Below are positions 36,058 through 48,354 of a stretch of 64,000 bases of DNA, piece by piece. The stretch spans positions 32,914,033 through 32,978,032 of the forward strand of contig OY720344.1 in assembly GCA_963082975.1 (NCBI GenBank). The letters are read 5' to 3'. Each line of letters opens with the position of its first letter. The first letter of the stretch is position 1. Made by a program: the position numbers and the translations under genes. This DNA comes from Labia minor. Taxonomy: Eukaryota; Arthropoda; Insecta; Dermaptera; Spongiphoridae. The notes beneath the pieces were generated by a model, which made no database searches, had not been told where the DNA came from, and saw nothing but the letters and a program-made list of their open reading frames with translations.

Positions 36058-36928
36058 AAAAATTTAATTTGAATTCAGGAAGCGTACATGCCATTTAATT
36101 GTTTGTAATTTCTCTTTATTTAACAATTATGAAAAATAATTAAAAATTTAAAATCAAATTCAAATGTTTTTCTAAAAAACTAACTTAAGGGGCGATGATG
36201 TAATTTAATTTTTGTTTTTTCCTTTTGTCATAATAATTTTTATATCAGTTGTCCTATATAAATGTAATACAGATGAAAAAGATTTCAAATGAAGCAATTG
36301 AGTTGAAATGCCAAGGAATCAATTACGATTTCAGTTAGCATTAACTTTCTTTCTCTTTATACTGATATAGATTATTTATTATATAATGAATTCCATTTTA
36401 TTTTTTATTGTTCTTTGAAAGATTAGCCTGAATAATATTATTATTAAAAATACTTTATTATATAAATATATTTATAAATTGTATTTTGACTTATATAACA
36501 AAATGATATGGTATGTGCCACACATTTAACGAAAAGGAAATCGGCAATCGACTTGATAGGATGTGTATCAGTCTCAGGTTTATTTTTGTCATCCCAGTGA
36601 AATCCTTAATTTGGCTTGGAAATTGATGAAATTTATGTAAATTGAGGATTACCGATCTTTTACCCAAATCAAATCAAATTGAATTTTTTTTTACTATGGG
36701 ATAGCCAAAAAAACTTTGCAAAAGAGAATTCATTAATGTGTTTAAAGAGCATTTAGCATTATTTATTTACTTAATTCTAATTTTAATTCTAAGTAATGTA
36801 ATAAATAAGAGAAATTTATTTCATTGATCATTTTTAATTTCGAATTATATACTATTTAATAAACTCCAGCCCTAAAGATAGAAATAATATTTAGCATGCA
36901 AATCTTAAAATACTTTTGAAATTTGTAT
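36058..36928. other. A/T-rich DNA, no gene seen
   Basis: Nothing recognised. Confidence 0.5.
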
Positions 36929-37320
36929 CAGTGACAATTGTGTTATATGGCTGTGAGGCATGGTCTATGACCCTGGAGGAAGAGAGTAGATTTAAAGTAT
37001 TTGAGAATAGGATTCTTCGCAACATTGAGATCACCGGGGACTTCATGTTATGGTTATAAAATCAAGAAGGCTGAGATGGGCTGGGCTAGAATGGGAGAGG
37101 AAAGAATGGCGAAAAATATATTAGTGGGAAGACCGATTGGGAAACTCCCGCTTAGAAGACTAAGGGCGGGGTGGGTGGACAATGTAGGAAGGGACGTGAG
37201 AGAGATGGGAGAGAGTAGGAATTGGATGGTTGTAGCTCAGGATAGAAACACTTGGAGGAATGTGGTTGCTGAGGCCAAGAACTTTCGAGTTCCGTAGAGC
37301 CACAGAGATAGATAGATAGA
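36929..37320 (+). mobile_element. Non-LTR retrotransposon 3' end, copy N2 (5'-truncated)
   Basis: It begins VLYGCEAWSMTLEEESRFKV and FENRILRN, the stretch after the reverse-transcriptase palm in many arthropod LINEs. After an internal deletion with frame change it continues ARMGEERMAKNILVGRPIGK, then WVDNVGRDVREMG, then AQDRNTWRNVVAEAK, and stops after NFRVP. The 3' end is CCACAGAGATAGATAGATAG, a short GATA tail. Non-functional. Confidence 0.85.
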
Positions 37321-39723
37321 TCAGTGACAACTCTCCAGTTGATCTATACACTGCATTTTAAGAAGCTTTAATGATGAAGTAAATATATATTTAAACTAAT
37401 CATATAAGCATTTATCCAGATAAAAAGTCCAACATGTTTTTGTTCATTTATCCATTATATATCCTATTTAACAAATTGTTCAATTTGCAAAAGGGTAATT
37501 GGAAATTATTTTGTGCTATTTTCAACAAAAACAAATAATAAAAGTCCAAATGCATCTTTTTTTTACTGTTCTCTTTTTCTATTGTATTACAATGAACACC
37601 ATCCGACATTTATCTGACTCATTTGGAAAGAGCTTTTTTTCTATCCTCATTTTCTTTTTATACTTATTTCAGAGGTTTTTGTAAAACTAATGGTCTATAT
37701 TGTAACCAAGGGAGTTTTTACTTCTATAATCAACAACTCTCTTTTAAATCAACTTTTAAATAAATTATCTAAATAAAAAAAAACTGTAACAGATTTAACA
37801 GATTAGTTAGTTTTTTTTAATTAATTTTAGATTAAGTAGCGTTTCCACTATATATATATATATATATATAAAGTACTACCATATCCGATATATTATTTAT
37901 ATATTTTGTTCTTTAAAAATATACTTTAAGTAATAATGTGAAGGAGAAAAAAGAATAGAGTCAAAATAATAATAATAATAATAATAAATCATTTATCAAT
38001 ATAATCAGAAGAAATTCTTAATTTACAAAGAGTCAATTTTAAATCAAAAGAAAAGAATACAAATAATAATATTAATAATAACGAAAGCTTGAATTATAGA
38101 TTCCAAAAAGATAAAAATGAATCCAAGAGTGGGATGAGAGAGGGGAGAAGGATGTTGATTATGATGATGTAAAATTTCATTCTTTCAATGAAAAGATCAA
38201 TGGGTAATAATAACTGAGTAATCATCTCAATTAAGTAATTAAAATTTCTTGTTTGGATTTCACTTTGATTAATTCTAAATTAGAATGTTATCATTTCATC
38301 AAAGTAAAATAAATTGTTAAGATTAAATTTATTAATAAATATAATTTATTTGCCATTTTAATTGATCATTGTAAAATCCTTAAGAAAGTAGATATGAAAA
38401 TAAATAATGTTTTTTATTTCTAAAGCAAAGAAAATGTATTTGTTAATTATAATTAATATAACAGTGGAAGTGGTATTTTTATTTCATTTGATAAATAATC
38501 ATATATTATAAGGTGATTAATTTTTTTTAATATATATTTTTATTATATTAATATTAGTAATATAGTTATGGTAAATGTGGATTATTAAATTAAAATAAAT
38601 TATTTTTACATAATGCTATTAAAATAATCCTTTAAATTTTGAAAATAATAAAATAAATTAAATAGAATTATAAATAAACAATTTTATTTTTTTTATATAT
38701 AATTCAAAGAACTTTTATTTAGCTATTCTGTAAATAAGCACATATTTCTATAATATAATTTTTTTTCGTTGTACGTAATACTAGAAATAATTTGGTTTTT
38801 AAATGAAATGGTTTTTTATAAAAAAAAAATTGTTCAAAATTCTGGTTGAACTGAAAACAGTGTAGCGGAATTATTGAGTAATAAATAATTAAATAAATAA
38901 ATAATAAATAAATAAAATATTTGCTGAGGAATAAATATTTTTATTTTATTTCTTTAATGATTGTAAATAATTATGCTACTCTCAACAAATTCATAATAAA
39001 TAATTTTAAATGTATAACAAATATATTGTTATAGATTTTTTCAATCTTTTAAATTTCCATTCAAAGTTCGTTAATAATCTTTTGTTGACTTAACAAAAAA
39101 ATAAAAAAATAATAATAAAACAAATGAATTAAACCACATCCCATAAATATATGTTTATTTTTATTTTAATTTTAATCATTTTTTACCATCATTAAAATCA
39201 TCCTTATAATAACAAAATTGTATGTGTAATTGAACTAGAGATATGGTATATCTATTTTTAATAGATTTATATAAGACTTTTAAAATGATAACACTTTAAT
39301 ATTAAGCAACAAATCATTAAATAATTATCATTAATAGTATTCACTTATTCATTAAATTATGTAAATCATATTTTTTTAATGAATGATAGGTTTACACGCA
39401 AACCATTTCTTTATAATTCTTATGACAACCGTCTATTGATCGAAGAAGAATTACTTAATGGTTTTTTGATATGTTATTCCCAACTAAAATATTAGTATTT
39501 ATTTATTTATTTATTTTGTATTGCTACAAATTAATGGAAATGCATTAATCAAAATTATCAATATTTAAATTAATCAATTTATCAAAATATTTATATATAT
39601 AAATCTAATATTATTAGTATTTTCATTTTTATTATATATAAATATAATATTTTTGAAATTTTCGAGCTATGATTTATATCATTCATTATTTTAATCATTA
39701 TCTTAACTATCAATTGGTATTAC
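37321..39723. other. A/T-rich DNA with simple repeats, no gene seen
   Basis: (TA)11 at 37849-37870, (AAT)7 at 37966-37987, (AAAT)n near 38890-38920. Frame 37499-37684 is A/T-driven. Confidence 0.5.
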
Positions 39724-40108
39724 TTTTTATCACGTTTTACTTAACTTGTATTCTTGTCTGTGTGTATGTGTCAAATCTTGCAATCGATTTTTCGACGACT
39801 TCCAATCATCGGATTTTCTTGAAACTTCACCAACAGCTTTGCTCTCGATGACAATACAATATTATCATTTCTATGAGCTTCTAATTGCTACAATTTGAAT
39901 GAAATAATCCAAAATTATTCCTATATATAAAAATTCAAAATGTCGGATGTAAACAAAAAAAATGTAAACAAAAAAACATAAAATCCCCAACTTTATAAAT
40001 ATAAATATTTAGTACACATTCATTTCTTAAATTATACTTCATAAATTTAATTAATATGAGTAAACTAAAATCGATTGCAAAATTTGAAGACTAAAAAGTA
40101 GAAAATAA

Positions 40109-40925
40109 TACTTTATAAAAAAAAAATTTTAAAACACCACGTTTTACTAACGGACTAAAAAGGAGAAAATAATTTTTTTCTGAAAATCCATACTGACATT
40201 ACATACAAGAGATCTGATTTGAATCAAACTGTCCAAAACGTAAAACGTGGGGCGCAAATATGTCTAAAATATCCTGTTTCTAATAAAAATATAGAAAATA
40301 TATAAATCTCAAAATAAACATTAAAACCACGCATAATATAATTTGACGAATGAATATTGATCTTTATCAAAAATATTAAATTTAATGCTCGAAAGAAATT
40401 ATTTTCTCCTTTTTAGTCCGTTAGAAAATTAAAAAAAATCTATTGGACTACTAATATTATTCCCTTTTACAAGTGGTCTGATAAAAAAATTGATATTTGA
40501 AAAGTTTGATAGTATAAGTTAGTATCTTAAACAATTTTTAAATATATTAAATATACGATAAATTTTCTAATGATTAACTAATAATATTCCCTTTTACAAA
40601 AAGTCTGTTAAATACTTAATAGGTAATATTTATAAAAATTATATCACGAAACTTATCCTATCGTATTACTAACAATATTCCCTTCTACAAGAATTTTGGT
40701 GAAAACTTAAGCCTTAAAAAATACAACGATTGATGCTAAATAAAAATTAATAAATGAAATCATATTTGAATAGAAAAATTATTATTTTTACGTTATGGGC
40801 AGTTTGATTCAAATCAGATCTCTTGTAAGTAATGTCAGTATGGATTTTCAGAAAAAAATTATTTTCTCCTTTTTAGTCCGTTAGTAAAACGTGGTTTTTT
40901 AAAATTTTTTTTTTATAAAGTATTA
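40109..40925 (+). mobile_element. Long-TIR element E, left copy
   Basis: Terminal inverted repeats of about 140 bp (40109-40254 and 40790-40925), containing CGTTTTACTAACGGACTAAA, AAAAGGAGAAAATAA and CAAGAGATCTGATTTGAATC. The A/T-rich interior has no coding capacity. The interior has three variants of AATATTCCCTTTTACAA (near 40460, 40585 and 40675). Confidence 0.7.
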
Positions 40926-41116
40926 TTATAATTTAAATAGGTTTTTCACACACACATTGAAAAATTATAAATGTATTAAACAACAAATCATGGGCTAAAT
41001 AAAATTAAAATGATTGTAATTTCATTGATTAATTATTAAGCACCTTCACCTAAAAAAAAAAGTATTTAAATCTTAATAATTCTTCAAGTCGAATAAATTA
41101 TATATATATATATATA

Positions 41117-41947
41117 AAATACTTTATAAAAAAAGAATTTTAAAAAACCACGTTTTACTAACGGACTAAAAAGGAGAAAATAATTTTTTTCTGAAAATCC
41201 ATACTGACATTACATACAAGAGATCTGATTTGAATCAAACTGTCCATAACGTAAAAAGTGGGGCGCAACAAATAATAATTTTTCTATTCAAATATGATTT
41301 CCTTTATTAATTACCGACCGACGATAGTAAGGGAGGTATTGTTTTCACACCAAATTTCACATGTGGAGATTTTTACATATCTCCACGAATCATGCATTTT
41401 CTTAACAGAAAAAAGTATTTTTAGCATGATGTCTGTCCGTCCGTCCGTCCGTATAGATGTGTACAGCCTGAACGGCTCAACGGATTTTGATGGAATTTGG
41501 TATATTTATTTAATTTATCGTATATTTAATATATTTAAAAATTGTTTAAGATACTAACTTATACTATCAAACTTTTCAAATATCAAATTTTTTATCAGAC
41601 CACTCGTAAAAGGGAATAATATTAGTAGTCCAATAGATTTTTTTTAATTTAAATTCTTTCGAGCATTAAATTTAATATTTTTGATAAAGATCAATATTCA
41701 TTCGTCAAATTATATTATGCGTGGTTTTAATGTTTATTTTGAGATTTATATATTTTCTATATTTTTATTAGAAACAGGATATTTTAGACATATTTGCGCC
41801 TCACGTTTTACGTTATGGACAGTTTGATTCAAATCAGATCTCTTGTATGTAATGTCAGTATGGATTTTCAGAAAAAAATTATTTTCTCCTTTTTAGTCCG
41901 TTAGTAAAACGTGGTTTTTTAAAATTCTTTTTTTATAAAGTATTATT
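41117..41947 (-). mobile_element. Long-TIR element E, right copy, with A6 inserted
   Basis: Inverted relative to the left copy. TIRs at 41117-41268 and 41793-41947. The interior matches the left copy except where a truncated A element (41313-41512) replaces about 200 bp. Confidence 0.7.
41313..41512 (+). mobile_element. Family A element, 5' fragment A6
   Basis: ACCGACCGACGATAGTAAGG through the short GTCC array (41433-41449) to TTGGTATATTTATTTAA, then it breaks into element E sequence. Only the 5' third is present, so this copy has been truncated, or joined to E by deletion of flanking host DNA. Confidence 0.75.
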
Positions 41948-42080
41948 TTCTACTTTTTAGTCTTAAAATTTTGCAATCGATTTTAGTTTACTCATATTAA
42001 TTAAATTTTTGAAGTATAATTTAAGAAATGAATGTGTACTAAATATTTATATTTATAAAGTTGGGGATTTTATGTTTTTT

Positions 42081-42654
42081 ACCGACCGACGAGATAGTAA
42101 GGGAGGTATTGTTTTCACACCAAATTTCACATGTGGAGATTTTTACATATCTCCACGAATCATGCATTTTCTTAACAGAAAAAAGTATTTTTAGCATGAT
42201 GTCTCTCCGTCCGTCCGTCCGTATAGATGTGTACAGCCTGGACGGCTAAACCGATTTTGATGAAATTTGGTATATTTACTTAATGCATCAGTGGGATGAA
42301 TTGATCAACTTTTGGTGCAAATCCGGAAACCGGAAGTGGTAGTATTAGCGATCGACGATAGGAAGGGAAGGGTTATTTTCACACCAAATTTCACATGAGG
42401 GGATTTTTTTATATATCATCACGAATCATGCACTTTGTATTGGTTTTATCCTCGGGAAAATCATATTTATTAGTTTTTTCTTGCATATATATTATAAATA
42501 AAATAAAATTAAAAATGTTTATATTTATTATTTATGTATCCATGTTTTTATTACATTAATAGATATATTAAAATTATTTCAAATTGTTTCTGTAGCTGCT
42601 AATTAATTTACTTCAAACCGTCGGTCGGTTCGGACCTGGCCACAGGTCAACTTA
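42081..42654 (+). mobile_element. Family A element, copy A3, in the right palindrome arm
   Basis: Complete termini (ACCGACCGACGAGATAG to GGTCAACTTA) but an internal deletion of about 55 bp removes both TGACGTCA octamers. The matching position in the left arm (39955-39985) is uninterrupted: seven T there against six before and three after the insertion here. This gives a precise empty site and a 2-bp TT duplication. Confidence 0.85.
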
Positions 42655-42903
42655 TTTGTTTACATTTTTTTTGTTTACATCCGACATTTTGAATTTTTAT
42701 ATATAGGAATAATTTTGGATTATTTCATTCAAATTGTAGCAATTAGAAGCTCACAGAAATGATAATATTGTATTGTCATCGAGAGCAAAGCTGTTGGTGA
42801 AGTTTTAAGAATATCCGATGATTGGAAGTCGTCGAAAAATCGATTGCAAGATTTGATGCATACACACAGACAAGAATACAAGTTAAGTAAAACGTGATAA
42901 AAA

Positions 42904-44548
42904 CATTTCATTGAAAGTTTATCTCTCTTGTAATAATATAGAAAATGAAGATTATTATTAAAATTATTATTCTATAAATTTAAAATTTGGAAATTCTCTT
43001 TTTATTTATTTCTTAATTCAAATTTGAATTTACGTTAATTTGAAGCATTTTCATTTAATTATTTAATTCAAAGAACTATTTAATAATTTAATAATAATAA
43101 ATAAAGTTTGGAATATCATCAGAAATAAATCATTGTAATTTGGAAGATATAAATTTGAATTGTCTTGAATAAAATGATTTTTCTTATGTAAAATTAAATA
43201 CTTTCTTTAAATAAGAACTCAACCTTATTTATAACTGAGTATTATTTATATTATTTATTTTATTCTTTTTATTATTATATTTAGCTCATTAAATAAATAA
43301 AGTAGATAATCATTTTACATAATTGTTATTATTATTATTATTCTAATTTTGATAGTTTAAAGCAAAGGCCATGTATCAATATATAATTTCATTTTTTTTT
43401 ATTTATTCCCATTTAATCTAATTTTTATTCGGAGAATACCAAACCACTTTCCCTGGGACACAGCTATGTAAGAGGTAACCTCTTAATCCTGATTATATAA
43501 TATTACATTAAAATTATTTATATTTTTAAAACAAAAACCCACTATTCAGTTACAAATCCATGAAAAAATTAGAAAGCTGCTAAATAATAGAGAGCTTCCA
43601 AATGATCATTATCATAATTTTAATTTTTATAAATAAATATTTAATTTTTTAGTTAATATTAAATATAGTTTGTGAAAGAAAGTAAAAAAATATTTTTTTG
43701 AAAAATTTGTTTTTTAAAAAAAAGCAAATATTACAGAATAATTAAGGACCTCTTATGAAAAATAAATAAAATTTTTCAACACAAGTTAACCTGAAAATTG
43801 ATCATAATATTATATAATATTGAATAAAAAATATAAATTAAAATATTTTTTGAATAATTTAATAAATAATTGTATAAAATAAAGTAAATAGTATATATTT
43901 TTCTTAAAGTGGAATTTATTTTTTTTAATATATAAAAGCGAACATCTGGTTCTTAGTTAACTATCCTACTTTTTCAAATTTTCTCTGAGAGGCGCCCACG
44001 CATAAATCTTCAAGGTCCCCGTGGGAACTAAGCTTTGATCCACTTATTCAAATCAACATTCCATTTCTTGCAGCAATGGTGGAGAAGTTCGATTTTCGAT
44101 TCATATTTTTCAATTTAATATTGATTTTTTTTTCCTTATCTGTTATATAATATTAAATACAAATTTTAGTATCTGCGTTGGTGTGCATTGAATATGACAG
44201 ACATTCATTCATAGATTCAATTTTAGTAGATTTCAGCTTTTTGAACATCAATTTCACATCAAATTCAACTTTCTATTTCATTTAAAGAGAAAATTAAATA
44301 ATCCAATAATCGTAAAAATATAACAACAAACTACTAAATAATAAATATTCATATTTCTTGGAGGAGGGAGAGGGAGATTTTCATACCACTTTCTCTTAAC
44401 ATCTATATATTATAAATTACTGATTATACCATATAAAGAAAATGAAAACAAACACCTCAAAAGATTTATAAGTATATATTATTATTAAATATTACTTTCA
44501 TTTTTTTAAATTTAATTCAAAAGAAATGTAAATTAAATAAAAAAAAAT
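42904..44548. other. A/T-rich DNA, no gene seen
   Basis: (ATT)n at about 43328-43342. A less A/T-rich patch at 43975-44060 has no recognisable feature. Confidence 0.5.
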
Positions 44549-45004
44549 CTGGAGTGTCTCCATTCGACTATCGCGCGAATTTGAATTGGATTAATTAACA
44601 TATATTATATTTAAATTAAATTATAAATAGAAATTAATAAATAATTTTATTAAACCATCGCGTGTTTGGCTCTTTATTGAGGACACCACGTCACGTGCTG
44701 GCGCGTGATTGGCAGTCGTGTTAAAAAATTTAAAAAATTAATAATTCCGGTACTTTTAGCGATTCAATCAGGATGAAACTCTATATATAGCAGTTTTTTA
44801 TAAAATTTATAATCTTGTGGAAAACTATATCTTTATTTTTACTGTCCCCTTAGAGGAAAAAAAAATGAAAACGTGGTAGGTAATGACCCTCTTCCGAAAG
44901 AGCTATATTTCTCAAAACTTGATAGAAAACTACGTATTTTGAATAATGCTCGTATACTAAATTTCATTATTCTAGCTCAAACCGTTTTGAGCCTACGAGA
45001 TAGT
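44549..45004 (-). mobile_element. Family C element, copy C3, internally deleted
   Basis: On minus it starts ACTATCTCGTAGGC after TTTTT and ends with the hairpin GGAG-ACA-CTCC. It matches C2 along most of its length but lacks the microsatellite region between the 5' end and AAACGGTTTGAGC. It contains CACGTGCTGGCGCG, absent from C2. Confidence 0.65.
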
Positions 45005-45073
45005 AAAAAGGTGAATACTAATAAAATAAATTTACCTATTCTCTATAAAATACACTTTTTTTTATTAATCTAT

Positions 45074-45314
45074 TGTGATCACGAAAATTTTTGTCCCTGA
45101 GTCATTTTCAGTAAGGTTGAGAAAAATTTTTAAATGCACTGCAAATCACGCGCCAGCACGTGGTGCCATCAACAAAGAGCCAAACATACGCTGGTTTATT
45201 AAATATTATTTATTAATTTTAATTTATAATTTAATTAATTAAATTTAATTTAAATATAATATATGTTATTTAATCCAATTCAAATTGCGAGATAGTCGAG
45301 TGGAGACACTCCAG
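45074..45314 (+). mobile_element. Family C element, copy C4, 5'-truncated and internally deleted
   Basis: It matches the 5' interior of C2 (TCATTTTCAGTAAGGTTGAG), then jumps to the 3' region (CACGCGCCAGCACGTGGTG), then AATTGCGAGATAGTCGAGTG and hairpin GGAG-ACA-CTCC. It is opposite in orientation to C3, so C3 and C4 form an inverted pair with 5' sides facing each other. Confidence 0.65.
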
Positions 45315-46287
45315 AGTTTTTAATTCTAAAATATTTGAAAAGTTTAATAATTTAATTTTTATAAAAATAATACTAAACAATCAAAAACCTTCCTATAATA
45401 ATGTTAATTGATCCTCTTAAAATTTCCAAGTCATTGAATGTTGAAATCTAAGATAGATAAAAATTTCATAAAAGTTCAATTAAAAAAATAAAATTCATAT
45501 ATTTTTTTATATACCATCTCAAATTAAATAGAATGACAGAGATTTATGAATTAGTTAGAAGGTTGAGAGATCGATTCGACCAATTTCAGTCTCAATCTTT
45601 TACGAAAGTGTTTTAAGAAGAATAAGTCTCCCTTCTTGAAATACTTTAGGGTCGAGGGTTAGACAAATGAGCTAATCAAAAGGGGATCAGAGAAGTGATT
45701 GCCGATTTTATCTTCTAGGCAGTTGGGCTAAAATCAAATTGTTCTCTCATCCCTTGGTAAAATCATTATTAAATAATTTTTTAAAGTTTTTAATATTTAT
45801 TTAAAAATTGAGTTTATTAATTAGGTATTTTTCTTGTTTTTTTTTTTTTATAAATTAATCATACTTTGAAATTGAAATTATAAAGGTGAAAGATTTAATT
45901 TTCTATTATTCAATGAAATCCAATTAAAATGAATGCTAATTCTGGATAAATCATATTTGATTAATTGATATGATTAATTAATTGAAAAATTGATACTCAT
46001 AGCTGTAGAGAAAAATCTCAATGCTTTTTCTCGTATTCTTTTTTTAGATAATAATTGAAGAGATTTTTTTAAACTAAATTCTTTTTGACTGATAATTTTC
46101 TTTGTCCAGAACCTATAAATTTAGATCTACTACTTTTTGTAACCGTTTTCAATAAATAGGATTATAAGTGTGTTTGTGTTGAATTAAAAATACATCCATC
46201 CTCAGAATTTATGTAGTTAAAAATAAGAAAATTAAATTTTAGAAATTATCTGTTAATACAAGCGTAATTGTTATATGATATATGTAT
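45315..46287. other. A/T-rich DNA, no gene seen
   Basis: 45540-45740 is less A/T-rich but has no recognisable frame or RNA. Nothing else. Confidence 0.45.
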
Positions 46288-46733
46288 ATTAGTTAGTAAT
46301 ATATTAATTAGTTTTTGTTTGACATCAATTAATAGCAGTCTACCTTGTGATTTGAGAAGAAAATGGAAAAAAGTGAATTTCCATGAAAATCCATTAATTG
46401 GAATACGAATTGCTCCCTCATCCGCCCTATTCTCCGGATTTAATCCTGAGTGACTATTTCTTGTTTCTAAAACTGAAGAAGCTAAGCTAAGCTCGGCAGA
46501 AATAGATTTATTAGTTAGTAATATATTAATTAGTTTTTGTTTGATATCAATTAATAGCAGTCTACCTTGAGATTTGAAAAGAAAATGGCAAAAAGTGAAT
46601 TTCAATGAAAATCCATTAATTGGAATACGAATTGCTCCCTCATCCGCCCTATTCTCCGGATTTAATCCCGAGTGACTATTTCTTGTTTCTAAAACTGAAG
46701 AAGCTAAGCTAAGCTCGGCAGAAATAGATTTGA
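46288..46733 (+). repeat. 223-bp tandem duplication inside M3
   Basis: Unit 1 at 46288-46510 and unit 2 at 46511-46733 differ at only a few positions (GACATC/GATATC, CTTGTGATTT/CTTGAGATTT). The low divergence suggests the duplication is recent relative to the decay of the element. Confidence 0.9.
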
Positions 46734-46885
46734 TCCCAACGATGAAATCATCTTACAAACTTACCTATTTTGATCTCCTCGACAAATTTTATTTTTTGGA
46801 AGGAATAAAAAAATTGGAGAAACGTTCGACGAAGTGTATAGAATAGAGTTCAAAGGAGACTACGTTGAGCAAAATAAATTAATTT
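46590..46885 (+). pseudogene. Mariner transposase C-terminal fragment (M3)
   Basis: One frame of unit 2 reads SPDLIPSDYFLF then LKLKK, with the third catalytic Asp present. After a frame change the tail reads YFDLLDKFYFLEGIKKLEKR and STKCIE before a stop. Decayed and without the rest of the catalytic domain. Confidence 0.75.
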
Positions 46886-46942
46886 TTTATCCAAAAACCT
46901 GTTTCTTTCAAAAAGTCACAGACTTATTGACCTGCCCTCGTA

Positions 46943-47832
46943 GCATTAGTAATATTTGTTGTCGCCAGAAAGGGGAAAAATAAAAAAAATTTATTATAAA
47001 ATAAAATGGGGATTTCAAAGTGTTTTTTAGAGAGGTTTAATTTAATTTAAAAAATATTTATATTTTTTTTAAATTTATAAAGTTACTATTTTGGTGGCGA
47101 AAAATAATCATAAAATAGATAAGATATTTGGTTAGTTTATTTTTTCCTTCAAAGTAGTAAAAGGGAAAAATTATTTTATTTTTTTTCCACATTAAAATCT
47201 TCCATCCTCTAGAGATGACCACCTGAATATTAAAATAATCGTAATATAAATTGATTAAAATTAATTTTTAAAAGTATTCAGCTAAAAACTTGTATATAAT
47301 TCATTCCCACGCGTATAATATATATCCCGTATTCCCACACATCATCATATATTATTTGATCCATAAAGTTTCTTTTTCAGACACTTGATCCTCTTTTTCT
47401 CTGCGAAGTAAATGGTAATTGAAAGATGCTTGTTGCGTTTGTCTTTATCAATTTTGCTTTTATGATCCGTAAACTCAAACGAGCATCATACTAAAATTTT
47501 ATTCGCCTTTATGTGATGTATATATATATATATATCTTAGAATGGTTAATTACACCCCACATTAGAAACCTTTATACTTCTCCTTTTTACCAGGCACTAT
47601 TCATAAAGAACATGTTCATTAGTTTCTCTCTCTGTCTCTGTTTTTCTCCTTTCAGTTCAGTTCACTAATTTGCGTGAGTGAAATCAAACAAATCGTTTTT
47701 TTTAAAGAAATTCTCTCATTCCTTCTTCATCATGCAAGTTTCATTTACTTGACGCGTTTTGCAAGTTAAAGGTCATGATTATATAATCATCAAGTCATAT
47801 GAGATAGGCGTTAAATTAGCAAAGGGCGATTT
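46943..47832. other. A/T-rich DNA, no gene seen
   Basis: 47610-47700 has a pyrimidine-rich tract followed by CAGTTCAGTTCACTAAT. It contains an arthropod initiator-like TCAGTT and an acceptor-like TTTCAG. Either could belong to an unseen gene; neither is supported further. (TA)n at 47519-47535. Confidence 0.35.
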
Positions 47833-48021
47833 ATGAGAGAATTGAGATCAAAATCCCGGAATTGCGTCGACCTTTTCGTGTGTTCGACATCTTTGTTCAT
47901 TCACTCAGGCCAAGTCAGTTCATGTCCCGTTTGTTCTACTAATCCAAAACAGCCGCTTCGCTTATTAGCATATGATTATAAACCGATTGCGAATTTATTG
48001 AAAAACATCTTTGATAAATAA
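47833..48021 (+). CDS. Weak candidate: 62-residue frame, unknown
   Basis: Balanced composition with a CPVC motif (SGQVSSCPVCSTNPKQPLR), in a GC-richer patch. No recognisable domain, no clear start context, no partner exon. It may be chance or part of an exon. Confidence 0.18.
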   Translation: MRELRSKSRNCVDLFVCSTSLFIHSGQVSSCPVCSTNPKQPLRLLAYDYKPIANLLKNIFDK

Positions 48022-48354
48022 TAATAATAGATTTTGCAAATTAATATATACATACATATATATATATATATATATCATTAATAAACATTTAGAACGGATA
48101 CCGTTTTATTTCAATTTTGATCTGGGTGTATTTTTAAAACAGATCTTTAAGTGTTTTATAATTAAAAACCACTTGGAAAAATATAGAAGAAATTAAATTT
48201 TACATAATTCACCATTAAGAGTTTTTTGTATATACAATCATGATAAACTTTTTATATTTTGTTATTTTTATTTTAATTGATCAATTTTAAAATTTTTGGA
48301 CTTGGTAAGTTTTGCATGTTAAGCAAGTTTTGAATCTCATCTTTGTTTTTTATA
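48022..48354. other. A/T-rich DNA, (TA)n at 48055-48074
   Basis: No gene seen. Confidence 0.5.

Larger units (their letters stand above)
39724..42903. repeat. Large inverted repeat, arms of about 1 kb, spacer about 190 bp
   Basis: 39724-40925 is the inverted counterpart of 41117-42903. The outer segments 39724-40108 and 41948-42903 are 385 and 956 bp; after removing the A3 insertion (574 bp) the latter is 382 bp, and the two match closely. The inner segments are two opposed copies of one long-TIR element. Differences are two A insertions in the right arm, a short extra TTTTCTCCTTTTTAGTCC stretch in the left arm (near 40400), and scattered substitutions. Confidence 0.85.
46288..46942 (+). mobile_element. 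Mariner-type DNA transposon, deleted copy M3 with an internal tandem duplication
   Basis: The right end AAAAAGTCACAGACTTATTG, ACCTGCCCTCGTA is intact. The left TIR is missing. The left part (GTTTTTGTTTGACATCAATT, GTGAATTTCCATGAAAATCC) and the transposase C-terminal region occur twice in tandem (period 223 bp), followed by one copy of the C-terminal tail. Confidence 0.8.

Noticed and set aside
35900-36094. Minus-strand frame ending in repeated Cys-Val
   Set aside because: Translation of the CA/CATA microsatellite in C2.
37160-37351. Minus-strand frame over N2, and the minus frame at 52007-52222 over N3
   Set aside because: Antisense shadows of the non-LTR coding sequence.
41294-42249. Frames such as those including REVLFSHQISHVEIFTYLHE
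   Set aside because: They recur wherever family A or B is present and carry no coding signature; they are repeat DNA.
39724-42903. Assembly fold-back or chimeric-read artefact as the cause of the palindrome
   Set aside because: The arms differ by two complete insertions, indels and substitutions, which an artefact of one read would not show; long reads would still be the final test.
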